From: an uncultured Ruminococcus sp.
Lineage (GTDB): Bacteria > Bacillota > Clostridia > Oscillospirales > Ruminococcaceae
Assembly: GCA_900556055.1 (NCBI GenBank)
Contig: USNJ01000079.1
Location: 1 to 8,923, forward strand
Length of the DNA stretch: 8,923 bases
Direction of reading: 5' to 3'
The notes beneath the pieces were generated by a model. It was given only the letters and a program-made list of their open reading frames with translations, searched no databases and was not told the DNA's origin. The position numbers were made by a program, and so were the translations under genes. Positions 1 to 6,050 of the stretch are shown one piece after another. Each line of letters starts with the position of its first letter. Within the stretch, counting starts at the first letter, position 1.

Positions 1-1
1 T

Positions 2-601
2 TCAAGAATGATTCTCGACAACAATGTTTATGCTGAGGCTTTCGGCGGAGAAGATGCGCTTGTCCGCCACAATTTCGTCAACGGTACACATACCCTTTCT
101 ACTGCGCTTTTCGGCATTCTGAGGTCGGGCGACAGAATGGTTTCCGTCACGGGCAGACCATATGACACGCTTGAAGAGGTCATCGGCATCAGAGGTGAAA
201 AGGGGAACGGTTCGCTGACTGATTTCGGCGTTATATATGATGAGATCCCGCTGCTTGAAAGCGGAAAGGTTGATCTTGCGGCGATCCCCGAAAAGGTGAA
301 GGGTGCAAAGGCTGCTTATATCCAGCGTTCGAGGGGATATTCGCTTCGTCCGACACTCACAGTCGAGGACATAAAGGAGATATGTGACATCTGCCGTGCG
401 GCAAATCCCGATATATGCATAATGGTCGATAACTGCTACGGTGAATTTGTTCAGACAAGCGAGCCGCTTTCCGCCGGTGCTGACCTTATAATGGGTTCGC
501 TGATAAAAAATCCCGGCGGCGGAATTGCCGAAACAGGCGGATATATCGCAGGAAAATCCAAGTATGTCGAGCTTTGCAGCTATCGCCTGACCTGTGTCTG
601 A
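2..601 (+). pseudogene. Methionine gamma-lyase / aluminium-resistance (YnbB-like) family PLP enzyme, N-terminal part, cut at left edge and ended by premature TGA
   Basis: This is the cofactor-binding half of a fold-type I PLP enzyme related to Cys/Met metabolism enzymes; the physiological substrate of the family is not settled. Family-typical blocks run in order: AFGGEDALVRHNFVNGTHTL, SGDRM, GRPYDTLEEVIG, QRSRGYSLRP, VDNCYGEF and GSLIKNPGGG. The lysine in GSLIKN (codon 506-508) is the expected Schiff-base lysine. The frame is open from base 2, so the first in-window ATG at 8 is internal; relatives are about 420 residues, so roughly 60 are missing upstream. The frame stops at TGA 599-601 after RLTC-V, where relatives continue with Pro-Gly. 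Homology resumes in the same frame at the next codon. I therefore read this and the next entry as one disrupted gene. Family membership is confident; loss of function is an inference, since a sequence error could also give this. Confidence 0.85.
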
Positions 602-1078
602 ATGGGCAAGGAGGTAGGCTGCACACTGAATCAGTGCAAGCCCATGCTTCAGGGATTTTTCTTTGCTCCCGAGGTAACTGCGGCGGCTGTGAAAACTGCG
701 GTTTTCACCTGCGAGATATTCAATATGCTTGGATATGAAACGTTCCCGAAGCGTGCGGACAAGAGGGGCGATATAATTACCTCTGTTCTGCTGAAAAATG
801 AGGAGAACCTCACCGCTTTCGTACAGGGGATCCAGAAGGGTGCTCCTGTTGATGCTTTCGTTTCTCCCGAGGCGTGGGATATGCCGGGTTATGAGAGCAA
901 GGTCATTATGGCTGCGGGCGCATTCAACATGGGTTCGTCAATTGAGCTTTCTGCGGACGCACCGATCAGAGAGCCTTTTGCGGCATGGGTTCAGGGCGGA
1001 CTTACATATCCGACGGGCAGGACAGGCATTCTTCTTGCAGTTCAGGAGATGTATGACAGAGGTCTGCTGAAGCTTTAA
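602..1078 (+). pseudogene. Methionine gamma-lyase / YnbB-like family PLP enzyme, C-terminal part after in-frame stop
   Basis: This is the continuation of the preceding fragment in the same reading frame, 158 codons to TAA 1076-1078. It carries the C-terminal family blocks GKEVG, MLQGFFFAPEV, DMPGYESKVIMAAG, GSSIELSADAPIREP and QGGLTYPTGR. It begins at an ATG directly abutting the TGA, but no Shine-Dalgarno sequence precedes it; the bases upstream are coding sequence of the first half. Independent translation would have to rely on reinitiation and is unlikely. The fragment lacks the PLP lysine, so it could not be an active enzyme alone. Apart from the two codons at 596-601, no deletion or frameshift is visible, and conservation on both sides is strong. 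This fits a very recent lesion, an assembly or sequencing error, or readthrough. No terminator hairpin follows; the next feature is the gatC promoter. Confidence 0.8.
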
Positions 1079-1133
1079 TGTTTCAAATCAGCATGAAAAA
1101 TATCACCGAAAAATGAAAATTTGCTGAATGCTA

Positions 1134-1162
1134 TTGCATTAAAGAATAAAATGGTGTATAAT
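1134..1162 (+). promoter_or_regulatory. Sigma-A promoter for the gatCAB-aspS operon
   Basis: A perfect TATAAT -10 box lies at 1157-1162. Exactly 17 bases upstream is TTGCAT at 1134-1139, matching the -35 consensus in its TTG. Transcription would start near 1169, leaving a leader of about 50 bases before the gatC start at 1220. That is too short for a T-box, and none is seen. It is the only good promoter before the four-gene block. Confidence 0.7.
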
Positions 1163-1219
1163 TAATACTGTGTTGCGGCGTGTTCGCCCGAAAATCTGAA
1201 GAAAATGAGGTATAAGCTT

Positions 1220-1498
1220 ATGGATCTGGATATGGTCAAATATCTTGCAAAGCTCAGCAAGCTGAATTTTACAGATGAAGAACTTGCAAAAACAGCTAAT
1301 GATATGACTGACATCATTAATATTATGGACACAATCAAGGAGATCGACATCACTTACGATCCTTACAAGGATAATAAGAATATATATCTGAACGATCTGA
1401 GAGAGGACATTGCCGCTCCGTCATTCCCGACGGAAAAAATTCTTGCAAATGCACTCAACAGCGAAAACAGCTTCGTTGTTCCTAAGGTTGTAGAATAA
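1220..1498 (+). CDS. gatC: Asp-tRNA(Asn)/Glu-tRNA(Gln) amidotransferase subunit C
   Basis: GatC is the small subunit of the GatCAB amidotransferase. It wraps around GatA and GatB and stabilises the complex; it has no catalytic site of its own. The 92-residue product matches the family from end to end. It has an N-terminal VKYLAKLSKLNFTDEEL helix, a linker, LREDIAAPSFP, and the closing FVVPKVVE (family form VPKVLE). I chose ATG 1220 because TGAGGT at 1206-1211 sits 8 bases upstream as a ribosome-binding site. The in-frame ATG at 1205 overlaps this site and has only a weak GAAG before it, and the five extra residues it would add are not typical. It is the first gene of the operon, 40 bases before gatA. 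Confidence 0.93.
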   Translation: MDLDMVKYLAKLSKLNFTDEELAKTANDMTDIINIMDTIKEIDITYDPYKDNKNIYLNDLREDIAAPSFPTEKILANALNSENSFVVPKVVE

Positions 1499-1538
1499 TT
1501 ACGGGGCAGATGCCCTTTTGAAAAGGATTGATAGAAAA

Positions 1539-2993
1539 ATGGATATTACTGCGCTCAAAATCCGGGACGCACGAAAGCTTCTCGATGAACACAAGATCTC
1601 ATCGCCCGAACTTACAAAGGCTTATCTTGACAGGATCTCCAAGCTCGACGGCGATGTAAAGAGCTATATCACAGTTACTCCCGATGCTGCTATGCAGGCT
1701 GCCGAAAAGGCACAGGCTAAGATCGACAAGGGCGAGGGAAGCGCACTTTGCGGAATCCCGCTTGCGATCAAGGACAACATCTGCACAGAGGGCATCAAGA
1801 CAACTGCTGCTTCCAAGATGCTCGAAAATTTCGTGCCTCCTTATAATGCTACCGTAATGGAAAAGCTGAATGCCGATGACATCGTTATGCTCGGAAAAAC
1901 TTCCATGGACGAGTTCGCAATGGGCGGTTCTACTCAGACTTCCGCTTTTGCAAAGACTGTAAACCCCTACGATCTCAGCCGTGTTCCCGGCGGTTCTTCG
2001 GGCGGATCTGCTGCAGCTGTTTCCGCTTCGCTCTGCACAGCTGCTCTCGGCTCAGACACGGGCGGATCTATCCGTCAGCCTGCTTCATTCTGCGGAGTTA
2101 CAGGTCTGAAGCCTACTTACAGCCGTGTTTCCAGATACGGTCTTATCGCATTCGCATCATCTCTTGACCAGATCGGACCTATCGCCAACTGCGCTTACGA
2201 CTGCGGAACTATCCTCAATGCTATTGCAGGATATGATCCCCATGACGGCACTGTTTCCAAGAATCCCGTTGAGGATTATACAGCAAAGGTCGGCACTGGA
2301 GTCAAGGGAATGAAGATCGCTGTTCCCGCTGAATTCTATGCTGACGGCATCGATGATAACGTAAGAAAGGCAGTTCTTGCTGCTGCCGATGTTTATAGAT
2401 CCATGGGTGCAGAGCTTGTTGAATGCTCCATGCCTTCACTGAAATATGCTGTTGCCGCATACTACCTTATATCTTCCGCTGAGGCTTCTTCAAACCTCTC
2501 AAGATATGACGGAATCAAGTATGGACACCGCTCCGAGATCGGCGACAATTTCAATGAGCTTATCGCAAATTCCAGAACAGAGGGCTTCGGCGAGGAAGTA
2601 AAGCGCCGTATTCTTCTCGGAAACTACGCTCTTTCCAGCGGATATTACGATGCATATTACGGAAAGGCTATGGCTCTCAAGCAGAGAATTTCCGCTGAAT
2701 ATGCTGACATTTTCGAGAAATGCGATGTTATCCTGACTCCGACAGCTCCTTCCGTAGCTTACGGAATCCACGAAAATATCTCCGATCCCGCAAAGATGTA
2801 TCAGGCTGATATATGCACAGTTACCGTAAATATCGCATCTCTGCCTGCTATCTCCACGACCTGCGGATACGATGCAAACGGAATGCCTATCGGTATGTCT
2901 GTTATCGGACGCAAGTTTGCGGAAGCTGATATTATCAATGTTGCGGACGCTTTCGAGCAGCAGTTCGAGCGCCGTCTGCCTGAGATAAAGTGA
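1539..2993 (+). CDS. gatA: Asp-tRNA(Asn)/Glu-tRNA(Gln) amidotransferase subunit A (glutaminase/amidase)
   Basis: GatA releases ammonia from glutamine and passes it through a channel to GatB, where the mischarged aminoacyl-tRNA is amidated in the cytoplasm. The protein is 484 residues, the usual GatA size, and belongs to the amidase-signature family. The Ser-cisSer-Lys triad is visible: Lys78 in AIKDN, Ser153 in GGSSGGS, and nucleophile Ser177 in GSDTGGSIRQPASFCG. ATG 1539 gives the normal MDITALKI start. AAAAGGA at 1521-1527 is an acceptable Shine-Dalgarno sequence, though 11 bases away. A TTG at 1518 would add seven residues, but it overlaps that site and is not preferred. The gene ends in TGA, showing UGA is a normal stop in this genome. 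gatB begins 16 bases later. Confidence 0.96.
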   Translation: MDITALKIRDARKLLDEHKISSPELTKAYLDRISKLDGDVKSYITVTPDAAMQAAEKAQAKIDKGEGSALCGIPLAIKDNICTEGIKTTAASKMLENFVPPYNATVMEKLNADDIVMLGKTSMDEFAMGGSTQTSAFAKTVNPYDLSRVPGGSSGGSAAAVSASLCTAALGSDTGGSIRQPASFCGVTGLKPTYSRVSRYGLIAFASSLDQIGPIANCAYDCGTILNAIAGYDPHDGTVSKNPVEDYTAKVGTGVKGMKIAVPAEFYADGIDDNVRKAVLAAADVYRSMGAELVECSMPSLKYAVAAYYLISSAEASSNLSRYDGIKYGHRSEIGDNFNELIANSRTEGFGEEVKRRILLGNYALSSGYYDAYYGKAMALKQRISAEYADIFEKCDVILTPTAPSVAYGIHENISDPAKMYQADICTVTVNIASLPAISTTCGYDANGMPIGMSVIGRKFAEADIINVADAFEQQFERRLPEIK

Positions 2994-3009
2994 TTGGGGG
3001 TACTTCACG

Positions 3010-4452
3010 ATGTATATTCCTGTTATAGGACTTGAAATCCACGCAGAGCTGCTGACTAAGTCAAAGGTTTTCTGCACATGCTCCGCTGAGTTCGGAGGCG
3101 ACAGAAACTCCAGATGCTGCCCTGTTTGCTCGGGTATGCCCGGAACTCTGCCTGTTATAAATCAGACTGCTGTTGAATATGCCGTTAAGGCAGGCTTCGC
3201 ACTCGGCTGCGATATCAACAAGTTCTCTGTTTTCGACCGTAAAAACTATTTCTATCCCGACCTTCCGAAGGCTTATCAGATCTCTCAGATGCCTCTGCCT
3301 CTCTGCATCAACGGCGTTGTTCCCGTTGAGTATGAGGAGGACGGCGAGAAGAAGAAAAAGTCTGTAAGGATCAACCGTATCCACCTTGAAGAGGACGCAG
3401 GAAAGCTTATCCACGATGACCTGAACGGCGTTTCCCTCGCAGACTATAACCGCTGCGGCATCCCTCTGATCGAGATAGTAACAGAGCCTGACATCGGTTC
3501 CGCTGAGGAAGCTAAGGCTTTTGTTGAAAAGATCGCTCTTCTGCTGAAATATGCAGGCGTGTGTGACTGTAAAATGGAGCAGGGCTCTCTCAGATGCGAT
3601 GTTAATATCTCCATCATGAAGCCCGATGATACTAAGCTCGGAACCCGTGCCGAGATCAAGAACCTGAACTCCATCAAGGCTATCGGCCGTGCTATCGAAT
3701 ATGAGATAAAGCGTCAGGCAAAGCTGCTTGACAGCGGTGAGCGTGTTATCCAGGAAACAAGACGTTTCGACGATAACAGGGGAATCACAAAGTCCATGCG
3801 TTCCAAGGAAGATGCTCATGACTATCGTTATTTCCCTGAGCCTGATATTCTCCAGGTGAACTTCACTGATGAGGATCTTGACAAGATCAAGGCAAAGCTT
3901 CCTGTTATGCCGTTCAAGCGTCTTGAAATTTACACAGGCGAATACGGTCTGTCGGAAAATGATGCTAAGATCATTGTTAATCAGAAGCCTGTTTCCGATC
4001 TGTTTGACGGCGCTCTGAAGGTATACAACAATCCTAAGAGTATCGCAAACTTCATTATCGGCGAGCTTATGAGACGTGTAAACCTCGGTGAGATATCTCC
4101 CGATAATCTGCCGTTTACAGCGGAGCAGCTTGCAAAGCTCGTTGAGATGTCCGATACGGATAAGGTCAGCAAGAATGACGCTAAGACTATCTTCCGTCAG
4201 ATGGCTGAACAGGGCGGAGATCCCGAGGAGATCGCAAAGGCAAGCGGATTCCTTATTACAAATGATACAGGCAGGGTGCTTGAAGTCATCGAAAAGGTGA
4301 TCGCAGCAAATGAAAAGGCTGTTAATCAGTATGTCGGCGGTGATGTAAAGGTATTCGGATTCCTTATGGGACAGTGCTCCAAGGAACTGAAGGGTGTCTG
4401 CACACCTAAGGTCATCAAGGAAGAACTTGAAAAGAAGCTCAAGTCGCTTTAA
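3010..4452 (+). CDS. gatB: Asp-tRNA(Asn)/Glu-tRNA(Gln) amidotransferase subunit B
   Basis: GatB binds the mischarged tRNA, activates the Asp or Glu carboxyl group with ATP, and amidates it with ammonia from GatA. The 480-residue length is normal. The N-terminal kinase-like cradle carries PVIGLEIHAEL, a zinc-type cysteine set (Cys22, Cys24, Cys37, Cys40; Cys36 is an extra neighbour), FDRKNYFYPDLPKAYQIS (75-92), HLEEDAGKLIHD (125-136) and the family signature DYNRCGIPLIEIVTEPD (145-161). The helical and YqeY-like tRNA-binding tail runs from about residue 330 to the end. GGGGGT at 2996-3001 is an unusually G-rich ribosome-binding site, 8 bases before the ATG; it pairs with the anti-Shine-Dalgarno through one G-U wobble. 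The gene sits between gatA and aspS in one operon. Confidence 0.96.
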   Translation: MYIPVIGLEIHAELLTKSKVFCTCSAEFGGDRNSRCCPVCSGMPGTLPVINQTAVEYAVKAGFALGCDINKFSVFDRKNYFYPDLPKAYQISQMPLPLCINGVVPVEYEEDGEKKKKSVRINRIHLEEDAGKLIHDDLNGVSLADYNRCGIPLIEIVTEPDIGSAEEAKAFVEKIALLLKYAGVCDCKMEQGSLRCDVNISIMKPDDTKLGTRAEIKNLNSIKAIGRAIEYEIKRQAKLLDSGERVIQETRRFDDNRGITKSMRSKEDAHDYRYFPEPDILQVNFTDEDLDKIKAKLPVMPFKRLEIYTGEYGLSENDAKIIVNQKPVSDLFDGALKVYNNPKSIANFIIGELMRRVNLGEISPDNLPFTAEQLAKLVEMSDTDKVSKNDAKTIFRQMAEQGGDPEEIAKASGFLITNDTGRVLEVIEKVIAANEKAVNQYVGGDVKVFGFLMGQCSKELKGVCTPKVIKEELEKKLKSL

Positions 4453-4478
4453 TTTATAATGAAAGGTATGTTACTCAA

Positions 4479-5795
4479 ATGCTGAAAGTTGGCGGAAAAG
4501 ACATTATCGGCGAATTTACCATAGAAGACGCTAAGAGCAAGGTCGGCGGCGAGATCTCGATGAATGCGTGTGTTCATAAGGTCAAGGCTATGGGCGGATT
4601 TGCATTTGTTATCCTCAGAACAGGCAGATATCTCATTCAGTCCATCTACACGGAGGGCGAGTGCGCTGATCCTATCAGCGATATCAGAGAAGGCTGCTAT
4701 GTTTCTGTAACAGGTATCGTTAAGGAAGAACCCAGAGCTTACAATGGCGTGGAGATCACTCTGAAATCCATCAAGCTGCTCTCCAGACCTTCCGCAGATT
4801 ATCCTCTGCACGTTTCTCAGAGAAAGCTCGGCTGCTCTCTCGATGTAAATCTCGATCAGAGATCGGTTTCTCTCAGAAATCCGTATGAAAGAGCTGCATT
4901 CAAGTTCCAGGAGGGTGTTGCAAACGGCTTCCGTTCCTTCATGCTTGCTAATAATTTCACTGAGATACACACTCCTAAAATCGTAGCACAGGGCGCTGAG
5001 GGCGGTGCTAACATCTTCCGTCTCGATTATTTCGATAAGGAAGCATTCCTGAACCAGTCCCCTCAGTTCTACAAGCAGACTGCTGTTGCATTCTTCGACA
5101 GAGTTTTCGAGGTAGCTCCCGTTTACCGTGCTGAGCGTCATGCAACATCACGTCACCTTAATGAGTATATCGGTCTTGACTTCGAGATGGGATTCATCAA
5201 GGATATGTACGATGTTATGGACATGGAAGTTGCTATGCTCCGTTATTTGATGGATTATCTGAAGGAACATTATCAGCCTGAGATAAAGATACTTGATGCT
5301 GATATTCCCGAAGTGGGTGAGATCCCTGCTATTAAGTTCGAGGAAGCTATCGGACTGCTGAAGGGCGCAAAGGTAAAGAACAAGTTCGATCTTGAGCCTG
5401 AGGACGAGGTTTATCTCTGCAACTGGGCTAAGGAAAATTACGGAACAGAATTCATCTTTGTAACGAATTTCCCCTCATCAAAGCCTCCTTTCTATGCTAT
5501 GAACGATCCTGAGGATCCCAGAACCGCATGCAAGTTTGACCTGCTGTTCAGAGGACTTGAGATCACAACAGGCGGTCAGCGTATCCATAACTATGAAGAG
5601 CAGATCGAAAAAATGAAGGCTCAGGGACTTGATCCTGCGGATTTTGAATATTATCTGTCTGCTCATAAGTATGGACTTCCTCCTCACGGCGGCCTCGGAA
5701 TCGGTCTTGAAAGACTTGTTATGAAGCTTCTCAATCAGCAGAATATCCGTCAGGCTTCAATGTTCCCGAGAGATCTCAACAGACTTCTGCCGTAA
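4479..5795 (+). CDS. aspS: Aspartyl-tRNA synthetase, archaeal/eukaryal-type (AspRS2), probably nondiscriminating
   Basis: This class IIb synthetase attaches aspartate to tRNA-Asp and, if nondiscriminating, to tRNA-Asn. At 438 residues it is the compact archaeal type, without the GAD insertion that makes ordinary bacterial AspRS about 590 residues. It has an N-terminal OB-fold anticodon-binding domain (about 1-105), motif 1 around NNFTEIHTPKIV (158-169), the aspartate-site loop QSPQFYKQ (193-200), motif 2 FEVAPVYRAER...LDFEM (210-237) and motif 3 GLGIGLERL (405-413). The gap after gatB is 26 bases and contains GAAAGGT at 4461-4467 as ribosome-binding site, so it is the fourth gene of the gat operon. 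This linkage strongly suggests it makes Asp-tRNA-Asn for GatCAB. His33 in the anticodon domain fits nondiscriminating enzymes as I recall them, but that single residue is weak evidence. An AsnRS reading is less likely, given the GatCAB link and the Asp-type motifs. Confidence 0.9.
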   Translation: MLKVGGKDIIGEFTIEDAKSKVGGEISMNACVHKVKAMGGFAFVILRTGRYLIQSIYTEGECADPISDIREGCYVSVTGIVKEEPRAYNGVEITLKSIKLLSRPSADYPLHVSQRKLGCSLDVNLDQRSVSLRNPYERAAFKFQEGVANGFRSFMLANNFTEIHTPKIVAQGAEGGANIFRLDYFDKEAFLNQSPQFYKQTAVAFFDRVFEVAPVYRAERHATSRHLNEYIGLDFEMGFIKDMYDVMDMEVAMLRYLMDYLKEHYQPEIKILDADIPEVGEIPAIKFEEAIGLLKGAKVKNKFDLEPEDEVYLCNWAKENYGTEFIFVTNFPSSKPPFYAMNDPEDPRTACKFDLLFRGLEITTGGQRIHNYEEQIEKMKAQGLDPADFEYYLSAHKYGLPPHGGLGIGLERLVMKLLNQQNIRQASMFPRDLNRLLP

Positions 5796-5797
5796 GA

Positions 5798-5894
5798 TTT
5801 TTGCAATTGCAGCGTGAAATAATTCAGAAATGCACTTGCAAAATGGCACTGTTCATAAAATTTTGCAAGATTGTTTAATGATACTTGCAAAAAA
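5798..5894. repeat. Array of four palindromic TTGCAA sites in alternating TTGCAAAA / TTTTGCAA orientation
   Basis: TTGCAA occurs at 5801-5806, 5836-5841, 5863-5868 and 5885-5890, each flanked by an A- or T-run so that orientation alternates. The second and third form a perfect 10-bp inverted repeat (CTTGCAAAAT 5835-5844, ATTTTGCAAG 5860-5869) with a 15-base gap. The third can instead pair with CTTGCAAAA at 5884-5892. The array lies between the aspS stop and the glnN -35 box. It may be a regulator-binding array for glnN, or a weak terminator or attenuator for the gat-aspS transcript. The sequence does not decide between these. Confidence 0.6.
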
Positions 5895-5909
5895 TCTTTT
5901 CAAAACCCC

Positions 5910-5938
5910 TTGACAAAACCGGATTTATAGTGTATTAT
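5910..5938 (+). promoter_or_regulatory. Near-consensus sigma-A promoter for glnN
   Basis: A perfect TTGACA -35 box at 5910-5915 is separated by 17 bases from TATTAT at 5933-5938 (5 of 6 matches to the -10 consensus). The predicted start is near 5945, giving a leader of about 105 bases before glnN. It is the best-matching promoter in the window, in keeping with the high expression usual for glutamine synthetase. Its presence separates glnN from the gat-aspS operon. Confidence 0.85.
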
Positions 5939-5939
5939 A

Positions 5940-5972
5940 TAACCATACCAAGAAAAACGGTATAAATAGTTA
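5940..5972. promoter_or_regulatory. Inverted repeat at the glnN transcription start (possible operator or leader stem)
   Basis: ATACC at 5945-5949 pairs with GGTAT at 5959-5963 across AAGAAAAAC. An outer TAAC (5940-5943) is mirrored by GTTA (5969-5972) with uneven spacing. The repeat begins at the predicted transcription start, so it could be an operator or the first small stem of the leader RNA. It is short and may be chance. Confidence 0.3.
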
Positions 5973-5983
5973 CAAGGAACAAT

Positions 5984-6033
5984 GACGTTCCGTCAGCAGG
6001 GCAACACCTGCCGGCGGAGCGTCTTAATTTTTT
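5984..6033 (+). terminator. Terminator-like hairpin inside the glnN 5' leader (putative attenuator)
   Basis: The arm 5984-6000 pairs with 6007-6023 around a GCAACA hexaloop. Sixteen of 17 positions pair (two are G-U wobbles) and there is one A-C mismatch at 5995/6012. The outer half is GACGTTCCG with CGGAGCGTC, the inner half GCAGG with CCTGC. TTAATTTTTT follows directly at 6024-6033, so the element has the form of an intrinsic terminator. It lies downstream of the promoter and just before the glnN ribosome-binding site (6037-6043). Its position suggests control by premature termination. A short alternative hairpin, GACG-TTC-CGTC (5984-5994), competes with it. I do not recognise it as a known riboswitch class; the loop lacks the A1/G4 pattern expected of ANTAR-target hexaloops. 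Confidence 0.65.
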
Positions 6034-6050
6034 GTTGGGAGGAATTCATT

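Noticed and set aside
599..601. UGA recoded as an amino acid (glycine, as in some candidate phyla, or selenocysteine)
   Set aside because: gatA ends in TGA at 2991-2993 at its normal length, so UGA is a stop. No selenocysteine insertion hairpin is evident and the position is a Gly, not a Cys, in relatives.
1163..1219. A T-box riboswitch upstream of the gat-aspS operon
   Set aside because: The leader from the predicted start to gatC is only about 50 bases, with no specifier stem or T-box sequence. It is too short.
3061..3819. A 252-residue minus-strand ORF opposite gatB
   Set aside because: gatB is unmistakable on the + strand. The antisense frame is open because of gatB codon bias and shows no known domain.
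4455..4460. Internal TATAAT promoter between gatB and aspS
   Set aside because: No -35-like sequence lies 16-18 bases upstream, and the 26-base gap fits operon spacing.
5945..6023. ANTAR-regulated dual-hexaloop motif in the glnN leader
   Set aside because: The attenuator loop is GCAACA, without A at position 1 and G at position 4, and the upstream stem has a 9-base loop.
5982..6050. Starting GlnN at ATG 5982 instead of 6051
   Set aside because: The 23 added residues are not part of the type III family, and a much better Shine-Dalgarno sequence precedes 6051. The frame is kept only as a regulatory hypothesis.
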